From DATNBT01 sp964579765 (GTDB lineage Bacteria; Acidobacteriota; Vicinamibacteria; Vicinamibacterales; CAVVIG01): a stretch of DNA of 5,429 nt. The first letter of the stretch is position 1. Each line of letters starts with the position of its first letter. This document shows positions 1 to 5,411 of this stretch, one piece after another. The notes under the pieces were generated by a model. That model worked only from the letters and a program-made list of their open reading frames with translations. It searched no databases and was not told where the DNA came from. The position numbers and the translations under genes are program-made. The stretch covers positions 1-5,429 of the forward strand of contig CAZOIK010000422.1 in the NCBI GenBank assembly GCA_964579765.1, given 5' to 3'.

Positions 1-1
1 T

Positions 2-166
2 GGCGCGCGCCGACTCCGGTTTCCGTGCGGCCGCCCACAGCGCCAGCGCGGCGCCGTCGCCCTGCAGTTTCGTCCGCACGATGGCGTCGAGGTGCCGCAC
101 GGCGCGCCGGCCCCTCTCCCCCGTCGCGTCGATGGCGACCCGGGCCGAGAAGGACCGGTCACGCCG
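2..166 (-). pseudogene. In-frame C-terminal continuation of the interrupted hypothetical gene
   Basis: Directly after the TAG at 167-169, and in the same frame, 55 codons run to the window edge with no stop. They include segments such as FSARVAIDATGERGRRAVRH, LDAIVRTKLQGDGAALALWA and ARKPESARA. Of the 55 codons, 51 end in G or C, as expected for a gene in this genome. The predicted peptide is again helical and fits on to the preceding domain. A single C-to-T change (CAG to TAG, Gln to stop) would explain the break. With this part restored the protein would be at least 209 residues. No plausible separate start with a ribosome binding site is visible, so if the stop is real this part is probably untranslated. 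The true end lies outside the window. Confidence 0.55.
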
Positions 167-628
167 CTAGGCCCGCGGCTGGATCGCGGCGACGAATGCA
201 TCGATCTCCTCCTGGAGCGCATTGAGGAAATTCGACGGCATGTCGTGGGCGATGAACAGCTTCGCGAGCGGCCGCGCGTCGCGCGCGAACGCCCGCGCGA
301 CGTAGAGCAGCCGCGCGTCGCTGCAGTGCAGTCGCTCGCGGAACTTCTCGTCGAGCCCCGGCGAGTCGAGTGCGAGCGCCTTCGCCATCGTCTTGATGAC
401 GGTCAGCCTCTCGCGAAGCGCCTGTCGCGCGGCGTCCGCCACGGCCACGCCGTCGCTCCGGTCGACCCCCGGAGTCGAGAGCTGCTGGTCGAGCTCGTCC
501 GCCGCCTTCCCGACCGCCGCGAACAGTTTCCCGGCCGGTGACGAGGCCGGGAACACGTCGCGGCGCGCGGCGCCGAAGTCGCGCACGCGTTCGAACGTCT
601 GCTGTTGCCGAAGATCCCTGGTCCGCAT
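167..628 (-). CDS. Uncharacterised helical protein, apparently cut short by an in-frame amber codon
   Basis: The function is unknown. The 153-residue product starts MRTRDLRQQQTFERVRDFG and looks soluble and mostly alpha-helical: alternating charged and Ala/Leu residues, no signal peptide, no membrane segment, and no catalytic motif I recognise. I chose the ATG at 626-628 rather than the one four codons upstream (638-640), because GGAGG (634-638 on the complement) sits 5 bases before the inner ATG, while the outer ATG has no such site. The frame ends at TAG (167-169), yet it continues without another stop to the window edge with the same codon bias (see 2-166). From memory, not checked, acidobacteria carry uncharacterised proteins of roughly 200 residues with a similar MRTRD start, and these extend past this point. 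I therefore read the gene as probably truncated by a nonsense mutation or a sequencing error. It is monocistronic here, preceded by a gene-free spacer. Confidence 0.7.
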   Translation of the reverse strand: MRTRDLRQQQTFERVRDFGAARRDVFPASSPAGKLFAAVGKAADELDQQLSTPGVDRSDGVAVADAARQALRERLTVIKTMAKALALDSPGLDEKFRERLHCSDARLLYVARAFARDARPLAKLFIAHDMPSNFLNALQEEIDAFVAAIQPRA

Positions 629-795
629 GACTGCCTCCATGCCCGCGCAGCGGCGGGCTGTCGATCGCCGGGAGGAATTCCCGGCGTCACCGACGAGGCT
701 ACATCACATCGCTACATATGTTTTCACACTGTTCTAGTTTTCTGTGCAAACCAGTGGCATGCGACTCGATGCGACAGCACCGCACCGGCGGACGC
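629..795. other. Gene-free spacer with a palindrome and an AT-rich patch
   Basis: No coding frame is supported here. Near the minus-strand gene is a perfect 8-base palindrome: CGCCGGGA (666-673) pairs with TCCCGGCG (679-686) around a 5-base loop. It lies in the probable leader of the 167-628 gene and could be an RNA hairpin or a protein-binding site. At about 701-750 the base composition drops to clearly AT-rich, unlike the rest of the window, which is where a promoter for the minus-strand gene would be expected. The complement has TTGCAC and, further down, TATGTA, but they are about 25 bases apart, too far for a standard sigma-70 pair. I therefore do not call a specific promoter. Confidence 0.4.
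634..638 (-). promoter_or_regulatory. Shine-Dalgarno site that fixes the start of the hypothetical gene
   Basis: The complement reads GGAGG, five bases before the ATG at 626-628. It lies just inside the alternative upstream ATG (638-640), so that longer start would leave this site within the coding region and have none of its own. Confidence 0.6.
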
Positions 796-1001
796 GCGAA
801 TCGGGCGTGGAACTGCGGCAGGCGGTCGATTTGCCCGCCAGGCGGGCGTGACGCGTCGTCGGGGCCTCGATGCGGCCGCACATCGGGCGTGGCGGGTCGT
901 TAGACGGGCCGATCGTGGCGCCAGACCCCGTGTCGCGCGGCCAGACCGGCGTGTCGCGCCGTCAGACTGGCGTGGCGCGCCGCCTGGCGGACCGGCGCGC
1001 G
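796..1001. repeat. Degenerate tandem array, about ten units of 20-21 bases
   Basis: Units start at about 796, 817, 837, 858, 878, 899, 920, 940, 961 and 982, a mean period near 20.6 bases. The best preserved are 920-939, 940-960 and 961-981. These share the pattern CAGAC, then a GGCGTG-type core (CCGTG in 920-939), then KCGCG. The unit at 837-857 (GCCAGG, then CGGGCGTGACGCG) matches 940-960 at most positions. Units at 796 and 878 share ATCGGGCGTGG. Units at 817, 858, 899 and 982 are weaker. The period is not a multiple of three, so the array is not a protein repeat. It lies between the receptor's terminator and the next gene's upstream region. Two helical turns of DNA are about 21 bases, so every unit would present the same DNA face; a protein-binding array is possible but is only inference. 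The units were aligned by eye. Confidence 0.6.
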
Positions 1002-1038
1002 TACAGAAGAAGCGGGGAGCCCCGAAAGGCTCCCCGCT
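1002..1038 (-). terminator. Intrinsic terminator of the TonB-dependent receptor gene
   Basis: A perfect 11-base-pair stem, AGCGGGGAGCC (1011-1021) with GGCTCCCCGCT (1028-1038), encloses a 6-base loop. On the minus strand the loop reads TTTCGG and the stem is followed by TCTTCTGT, an imperfect T-rich tail. It begins 24 bases past the receptor stop codon (1063-1065). The plus-strand side has no T-tract, so it should act on minus-strand transcripts. Confidence 0.8.
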
Positions 1039-1062
1039 GTCGTGATCCGAGAGGTGTCGCGG

Positions 1063-4000
1063 CTAGAAGATGAACTTGACGCTGAACTGGCCCTGCGCGC
1101 CCGTCTGCCAGAGGTCCGGCTGGCCGTACCGGGGGTCGTACGCCTTGGCGCCTTCACCCGACGCGAGGATCAGCGCGTTGTAGTCGTAGCCCTTCTGCAG
1201 GTTGACGCTCGACATGTCGATGGCGTCGGACGGAATCGTGCTGGCGCCGCCGGGGGCGCCCTTGTTCAGGAAGTTGAAGATGTGCGTCGGCGTCTTCTGG
1301 TTGAAGACGTTCAGCACGTTCAGCTCGAGACGCAGCTGCTTGTTGTTCGGCAGCCTGATCTCGTGCGACACCAGCAGGTCGGTGTGGCTCAACACCGGCG
1401 TGCGGCCCATGTCGCCGCGGCCGTTCACGAGCAGCGGCTCGAAGTCGAGCGAGTTGACGACCGTCGAGATCGGCGTGCCGCTCGCCACGTACTGCGAAAG
1501 GCCGATCTGCGTGCCGAACGGCGCCGTGTACGAGCCGTACAGCTTGCCGACGTTCGTGCGGTCGGTCGGCAGCAGACCGTAGACGCCGACGTTGCCGCGC
1601 GAGTCGTACAGGAGCGTGTCCGTGTCGTACGCGGATCCGGTGTTGGTGCCGGTGCGCGCGATGCTGCCGCCGGACTGCTGCGTCGTGCCGGAGCTCACGC
1701 CGGTCGTCGGCGTGAGGATTTCGTCCGAGTCGGCCAGCCCCGTGTAGTTGCCGTAGAGACGGCTCCACGTGTAGTTCGCGCTCGCGAACCAGCGATTCGA
1801 GAAGCGGCGGCTGACGCTGAGCTCCACCGCGTCGTACTGGCGATCCGGCTTCGGCATCGCGAAGTTCGACGTGTTCGGATAGGAGGCCGGATACGTCGCC
1901 GCGATGCCCTCGCCGGGGTTGCCGATCTCGTACACGTTGTCGCCGTTGATGAGCGCGCTGAAGTCCTCGATCGTGCGCGTCAGCTTGTTGTGGATGTAGT
2001 TGACGCTCAACACCGTGGTCGGCGTGACCTGGTACTCCCAGCCGATGTTCGTGCTGTCCTGGTACATCGGCCTGATGTTCGGGTCGGTGTTCGCGAAGTT
2101 CGTCGAGCGCAGATCGCGGAAGCCCGTCGAGCTGCCCCAGAGGTCGCGGCCCGGCATGTTGTTGATGTTCAGGCTGCCGATGTCGGTCGTGTCGAGCGAC
2201 CGGTAGAAGATGTGCCAGTAGTCGCCGCCGTACGAGCCGCGGGCGATCTCGTACTTCGTCCAGTCGAAGTAGCGGCCCCAGCTGCCCGACAGCTTCATGC
2301 GGCCGTCGCCGAGCAGGTCGTACGCCGCGCCGATGCGCGGCGCCATCTTCTGGCTGAACGGGAAGTTGAACGCGTCGGCCTTGATGTCGGGCCGGAACGA
2401 CGGCACGATCTCGTGTTCCGTGCGGAGGCCGAGATCCAGGACGAGACGGTTCTTGATCGTCCAGCTGTCCTGCGCGTAGAGCGACGTGATGTCGCCGCCC
2501 GCCTTGCCCTTGGTGCCGAAGTCGCTCACGTAGTAGTAGCCGTACGTCCCCGTCTGCCGTCCGAGGAACGGGCTCGGGAAGCTCTGATTCCAGAACAGGT
2601 ACACGTAGCCGCCCGGGTAGCTGACGTCCACGTCGTTCGACGAGTTCTGGTAGCCGACGCCCGCCTTGAACTGGTGCTGTCCGGCGGCCGAGAACACCTG
2701 GTTGTAGTCGGCGTTGAGGAACCCGCGCTTCGTCGTGTCGAAGTTGTTGATGATCGTGCGCGGCGTGTTCGTCGTGCCGATCGGCCCCTGCAGCGCCAGC
2801 GGGATGTTCGCCGCGCCGACCGAGGTGGCCTGATACGTGTAGCTGGTCGTCGTCGAGATGCCCGTGTCCTGGTAGTTGTCGTAGAAGTACCCGCCGCGGA
2901 CGGTCAGGTACGACGTGCCCTTCAGGAAGATGTTGACGTCGCCGCTGGTGTTGTACTGATCGACGGCGAAGCCCTGCGTCTTGAACGGCAGGTTCGACGC
3001 GAGCGAGCTGGAGCGATAGAGGTCGCCCGTGCCGTTATAGGCGCCGAGCGATCCGGTGGAGCGCTGCGGCGTCGCCAGCAGGCTGAGGTTCGCCGTCACG
3101 CGCTTCGACCCGTACGTCGCCTTGCCGAACCCCTGCATCAGCGTCTGGCTCTGGTCGAGCGAGCCGGGCTCGGTGCCGTTCGAGAACAGGTAGTCGTTCG
3201 TGCGGCGCACGAGACGCGGCGAGGCCGACGCGAAGAAGAACAGCTTGTTCTTCACGATCGGCCCGCCCACCGAGCCGCCGAACTCGTTCTGGTTGTACGG
3301 CATCTTGTCGTCCTGCAGGTGGAACACCGTCTGGTTGTCCACCGGGCTCAACTGGATGCGCGGCACCGGACCGGCGCTGAGCGCGTTGCCGATGTAGTAG
3401 TAGTGGCCCTCGCCGGTGAACATGTTGCCGCCCGACTTGGTGACCGCGCTGATGACGCCGCCGAGCGCGCCGCCGTATTCGGCGTTGATGCCGCTCGTCT
3501 TCACCTGCACTTCCTGCAGGTACTCGAACACGGTGTTCTCGCGGGTGCGGCCGTCGATCAAGCTGTTGGTCGGCACGCCGTCCACCAGGTACGAGTTCTC
3601 GGCGCCGCTCGCGCCGTGGACGACGAAGCCCGCTTCGATGTCGCCCGAGTTGACGCCGGGCGCGAGCATCGCGACGCCCTGGAACGTGCGGCCCTTCGGA
3701 ATGCGATCGAGCTCCTCGGCCGTGACGTTGTGCGCGAGCGTGACGCTCTTCAGGTCGATCTGCTTCTCGGCCCCGGCGGTGACGTTGACGACTTCGGTGA
3801 CCGCGCCCGGCTTCAGCTCCGCGCTCACCGGGAACGTCTTCCCGAGCAGCACGAGCACGTCGTCAATCGTGACCTTCTGAAATCCCTGCAGCTCGATGGT
3901 CACGGAATAGCGGCCAGGCTCGAGATCCGGCACCATGAACGTGCCGTCCGTGCCCGTCACCGCCGATCGTGACGCCCCCGTCTGCTTGTTGGTGATCGTG

Positions 4001-4137
4001 ACCGTGGCGCCGGGGACGGCAAGTTTCGAGGCATCGACCACCGTGCCGGTCAGCCCGCCGAACCGCTCCTGCGCCGACAACAGCGGGCTGCCGACGAGCG
4101 CCAGCACGAGGAGTAGAACGAGATGTTTGACTCGCAT
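1063..4137 (-). CDS. TonB-dependent outer-membrane receptor with carboxypeptidase-regulatory-like N-terminal domain
   Basis: This is an outer-membrane beta-barrel that would import a ligand using energy passed from the inner membrane by TonB-ExbB-ExbD. The 1024-residue protein opens with a signal peptide, probably cleaved after LLSA (residue 22). Residues 27-108 form a carboxypeptidase-regulatory-like beta-sandwich (GTVVDASKLAVPGATVTITN, then TGTDGTFMVPDLEPGRYSVT). The plug spans about 135-238 and includes LDRIPKGRTFQGVAMLAPGV, YLVDGVPTNS and YGGALGGVISAVTKSGGN. The rest is the barrel, with Tyr/Asn/Ser/Thr-rich strands and loops and a final strand ending FSVKFIF, whose terminal Phe is the usual outer-membrane assembly signal. 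Order and length fit the large Oar-like receptors common in acidobacteria. The ATG has AAGGAG (complement of 4148-4153) 10 bases upstream. Neighbours on both sides are unrelated and separated by terminators, so the substrate cannot be inferred. The frame is intact. Confidence 0.95.
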   Translation of the reverse strand: MRVKHLVLLLVLALVGSPLLSAQERFGGLTGTVVDASKLAVPGATVTITNKQTGASRSAVTGTDGTFMVPDLEPGRYSVTIELQGFQKVTIDDVLVLLGKTFPVSAELKPGAVTEVVNVTAGAEKQIDLKSVTLAHNVTAEELDRIPKGRTFQGVAMLAPGVNSGDIEAGFVVHGASGAENSYLVDGVPTNSLIDGRTRENTVFEYLQEVQVKTSGINAEYGGALGGVISAVTKSGGNMFTGEGHYYYIGNALSAGPVPRIQLSPVDNQTVFHLQDDKMPYNQNEFGGSVGGPIVKNKLFFFASASPRLVRRTNDYLFSNGTEPGSLDQSQTLMQGFGKATYGSKRVTANLSLLATPQRSTGSLGAYNGTGDLYRSSSLASNLPFKTQGFAVDQYNTSGDVNIFLKGTSYLTVRGGYFYDNYQDTGISTTTSYTYQATSVGAANIPLALQGPIGTTNTPRTIINNFDTTKRGFLNADYNQVFSAAGQHQFKAGVGYQNSSNDVDVSYPGGYVYLFWNQSFPSPFLGRQTGTYGYYYVSDFGTKGKAGGDITSLYAQDSWTIKNRLVLDLGLRTEHEIVPSFRPDIKADAFNFPFSQKMAPRIGAAYDLLGDGRMKLSGSWGRYFDWTKYEIARGSYGGDYWHIFYRSLDTTDIGSLNINNMPGRDLWGSSTGFRDLRSTNFANTDPNIRPMYQDSTNIGWEYQVTPTTVLSVNYIHNKLTRTIEDFSALINGDNVYEIGNPGEGIAATYPASYPNTSNFAMPKPDRQYDAVELSVSRRFSNRWFASANYTWSRLYGNYTGLADSDEILTPTTGVSSGTTQQSGGSIARTGTNTGSAYDTDTLLYDSRGNVGVYGLLPTDRTNVGKLYGSYTAPFGTQIGLSQYVASGTPISTVVNSLDFEPLLVNGRGDMGRTPVLSHTDLLVSHEIRLPNNKQLRLELNVLNVFNQKTPTHIFNFLNKGAPGGASTIPSDAIDMSSVNLQKGYDYNALILASGEGAKAYDPRYGQPDLWQTGAQGQFSVKFIF

Positions 4138-4158
4138 TCCTTTCCTGCTCCTTGATAG

Positions 4159-4198
4159 GTCGTCTCAACCAGGACACATCCGTCACGAACGAGACGAC
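4159..4198 (-). promoter_or_regulatory. Inverted repeat in the receptor mRNA leader, next to its ribosome binding site
   Basis: GTCGTCTC (4159-4166) is the exact reverse complement of GAGACGAC (4191-4198), with 24 bases between them. On the minus-strand transcript this would make an 8-base-pair hairpin ending 5 bases before the AAGGAG ribosome binding site at 4148-4153. It could influence translation of the receptor, or be an operator. No regulator is identified. Confidence 0.35.
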
Positions 4199-4205
4199 GC
4201 GACTG

Positions 4206-4259
4206 GACCAGATCCCGTAAGGGATTCATGGTCTCCGGGTTCCGATGGTAATGTATCGG
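4206..4259. repeat. Two small hairpins between the receptor and atpF
   Basis: Hairpin one pairs ATCCC (4212-4216) with GGGAT (4221-4225) around GTAA, and is extended past an internal loop by GACCA (4206-4210) with TGGTC (4229-4233). Read from the plus strand its loop is GUAA, a stable GNRA tetraloop; from the minus strand it is UUAC. Hairpin two pairs CCGAT (4242-4246) with ATCGG (4255-4259) over an 8-base loop. Both lie just before the plus-facing terminator at 4270-4303. They are either part of the receptor leader on the minus strand or the body of a short plus-strand RNA. Confidence 0.4.
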
Positions 4260-4269
4260 CGCTGTGACG

Positions 4270-4303
4270 AACCGCCGCTAGACGATGACTAGCGGCGGTT
4301 TTT
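4270..4303 (+). terminator. Strong intrinsic-terminator hairpin facing the plus strand
   Basis: A perfect 12-base-pair stem, AACCGCCGCTAG (4270-4281) with CTAGCGGCGGTT (4289-4300), has a 7-base loop and runs into TTTTT (4299-4303) on the plus strand. On the minus strand the stem is followed by CGTCAC with no T-tract, so it would be a weak stop for the atp transcript. No plus-strand gene lies upstream. It may be a second stop behind the atp operon, a block on antisense transcription into atpF, or the end of an unannotated plus-strand RNA. Confidence 0.65.
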
Positions 4304-4325
4304 GGGTGTGAGCGGCGGGAAATTC

Positions 4326-4359
4326 AAAAACGCGAATGCGTCTTCGTGAAGCGCTTCGC
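4326..4359 (-). terminator. Terminator of the atpE-atpF transcript, possibly bidirectional
   Basis: GCGAATGCG (4332-4340) pairs with CGCTTCGC (4352-4359) with one bulged base, and CTTC/GAAG (4342-4345 and 4348-4351) lengthens the stem. On the minus strand it is followed by GTTTTTG (T-tract at 4326-4330), which starts 18 bases after the atpF stop. The plus-strand side also has a TTTT run (4361-4364), so it may work both ways. Confidence 0.65.
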
Positions 4360-4377
4360 CTTTTATTCGTCTTGCTG

Positions 4378-4959
4378 TCAGTGAGACCGCGACGAAGATT
4401 CGATCTGCCGGAGCGCGTCGTCGATCAGCTTCTCGTTGTCTTCCTTGGTGATGTTGCGCTGCAGGAGCTTCGACGCAATCGTCACCGACAGGTCCACGGC
4501 TTCCCGGCGAATCTGCTGCAGCGCGCGCGTCGTCTGCAGCTCGATCTGCCGCTCGGCGTTCTTCAGGATCGTGTCGGCTTCCGCCTTCGCCCGCTCGCGG
4601 AGCTCTCCGCGCAGCCGCTCGGCGTCGCGCCGCGCCTCTTCGACGATGCCCACCGCTTCGGCCTGGGCGCTCTGCAGCTTGGCGGCGTAGTCCCTGAGCC
4701 GCGCTTCCGCTTCGTCGCGATCGCGCTTCGCGTCGGACAGCGACTTGTGGATGAAGTCCTCGCGCTGCTGCAGCAGCGACAGCAGCGGCCCCCACGCAAA
4801 TTTGCCGAGGACGACGACGACGATCACGAAGATGATCAGCGTCCAGAGCGCGTTGCCGACGTTGCCGGCGAACGGACTGAGCGTCACCGGCGCTTCTTCG
4901 GCGGCGTGGAGCGGGACCGCGGCGAGCGCGAGCACTGCGAACGTCAGTAGCTTTTTCAT
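4378..4959 (-). CDS. atpF: F0F1 ATP synthase subunit b
   Basis: Subunit b is the peripheral stalk of the F0 sector: it sits in the inner membrane and holds the F1 head still against the turning c-ring. The 193-residue product has a hydrophobic, signal-like N-terminus (MKKLLTFAVLALAAVPLHAA), then the single membrane helix at about 36-52 followed by GKFAWGPLLSLLQQRE, the conserved entry to the stalk. A long charged coiled coil covers about 65-150. The C-terminal part, VDLSVTIASKLLQRNITKED then LIDDALRQI, is the family's F1-binding end. It is longer than the 156-residue E. coli protein, mainly at the N-terminus. The only Met in the frame is the first residue, so this start is secure. The ribosome binding site is weak (GCGAGA on the complement, about 7 bases upstream). 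It lies 81 bases after atpE, and a terminator follows, with no atpH. Confidence 0.95.
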   Translation of the reverse strand: MKKLLTFAVLALAAVPLHAAEEAPVTLSPFAGNVGNALWTLIIFVIVVVVLGKFAWGPLLSLLQQREDFIHKSLSDAKRDRDEAEARLRDYAAKLQSAQAEAVGIVEEARRDAERLRGELRERAKAEADTILKNAERQIELQTTRALQQIRREAVDLSVTIASKLLQRNITKEDNEKLIDDALRQIESSSRSH

Positions 4960-4977
4960 ACGGGTTCTCGCTGGTCG

Positions 4978-5028
4978 TAGTGTCCGGCTTCAGCCGGACC
5001 CGCAGGTCCGCCCAAAGGCGGACACCAC
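4978..5028. repeat. REP-like double-hairpin palindromic element between atpE and atpF
   Basis: Two perfect hairpins lie side by side: GTCCGGC/GCCGGAC (4982-4988 and 4993-4999, loop TTCA) and GTCCGCC/GGCGGAC (5006-5012 and 5017-5023, loop CAAA). The ends are also inverted: GTAGTGTCCG at the left and CGGACACCAC at the right match at 9 of 10 positions as reverse complements. The pattern GTAGTGTCCG, two hairpins, CGGACACNAC is one I recall as very common in intergenic DNA of Vicinamibacteria-type acidobacteria. When open frames run through it, it yields peptides such as VRLQPDPQVRPKADTT. That recollection is not checked here. It sits inside the operon, 12 bases past the atpE stop codon, and would be transcribed as stable RNA structure. 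Confidence 0.75.
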
Positions 5029-5040
5029 ATTCCCACTCGG

Positions 5041-5397
5041 TTACGCCTTCAGCACCGCCATCATGCCGACGACGACGGCGAAGAGCGTCGCGCCTTCGAT
5101 CATCGCGGCCGTGATGATCATGGCCGTCGAAATCTGGCCCGCGGCCGCAGGCTGCCGCGCCATCGACTCGACCGCCGAGCCGCCGATGCGGCCGATGCCC
5201 GCCGCGCCGCCGATAATCGCGAGGCCGGCGCCGATCGCGCCGCCGAGCCACGCCGCGCCCTGGCTGGTCAGGAACGTCGCCTCGGGACCCGCGGCCTTGG
5301 CCGCTTCCTGAGCGAATGCCACCGCCGGCGTGAACACCACCGCCACGGCGACCGCGGCGAACCCGAGCGCCGCTCTCACAAGCTGTTTCCGATCCAT
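5041..5397 (-). CDS. atpE: F0F1 ATP synthase subunit c
   Basis: Subunit c forms the rotating membrane ring that carries ions through F0. The 118-residue product has two membrane helices, at about 47-70 (GAAWLGGAIGAGLAIIGGAA) and about 91-116. The conserved polar loop between them is VESMARQP (Arg81-Gln82-Pro83), and the ion-binding glutamate is Glu101 in ITAAMIEGATLFAVV. The Arg-to-acid spacing of 20 residues matches E. coli Arg41 and Asp61. The Gln that sodium-type rings carry in helix 1 is absent (Ile68 in my alignment), which points to protons. It exceeds the usual 75-90 residues because of a signal-peptide-like N-terminus, probably cut after VAFA (residue 29). GGAAGG lies 7 bases before the ATG and the next Met is residue 79, so the long start is well supported. 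It is cotranscribed with atpF; atpB is expected upstream, outside the window. Confidence 0.95.
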   Translation of the reverse strand: MDRKQLVRAALGFAAVAVAVVFTPAVAFAQEAAKAAGPEATFLTSQGAAWLGGAIGAGLAIIGGAAGIGRIGGSAVESMARQPAAAGQISTAMIITAAMIEGATLFAVVVGMMAVLKA

Positions 5398-5411
5398 CGT
5401 TGTACCTTCCG

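Noticed and set aside
92..541. A 149-codon plus-strand frame near the left edge
   Set aside because: It is antisense to the hypothetical gene, which has a strong ribosome binding site and better codon bias on the minus strand.
713..749. Sigma-70 promoter (TTGCAC and TATGTA on the complement) for the hypothetical gene
   Set aside because: The two elements are about 25 bases apart, too far for a normal promoter. The AT-rich patch is noted, but no specific promoter is called.
796..1001. CRISPR array reading of the tandem repeats
   Set aside because: Units abut with no unique spacers, the period is only about 20.6 bases, and no cas gene is in view.
605..1045. A 146-codon plus-strand frame across the gene-free spacer
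   Set aside because: It runs through the 20.6-base tandem array, whose period breaks any reading frame, and on through the receptor's terminator. There is no recognisable protein feature.
1042..3972. A 976-codon open frame on the plus strand, rich in Arg, Val and Ala
   Set aside because: It lies entirely opposite the TonB-dependent receptor. GC-biased third positions leave long antisense frames open. The peptide shows no domain, only low-complexity VRRAD-type sequence.
4053..4229. A 59-codon minus-strand frame starting MNPLRDLVQSRR that overlaps the receptor start in another frame
   Set aside because: A GGAG lies close to its ATG, but the second half is only the receptor's signal-peptide DNA read out of frame (Cys/Ser/Arg-rich). 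The ATG sits inside a hairpin arm. A leader peptide is possible but unsupported.
4289..5251. A 320-codon minus-strand frame spanning both atp genes
   Set aside because: It is a shadow of atpE and atpF joined through the REP-like repeat, whose translation gives the VRLKPDTTT-type peptide in its middle.
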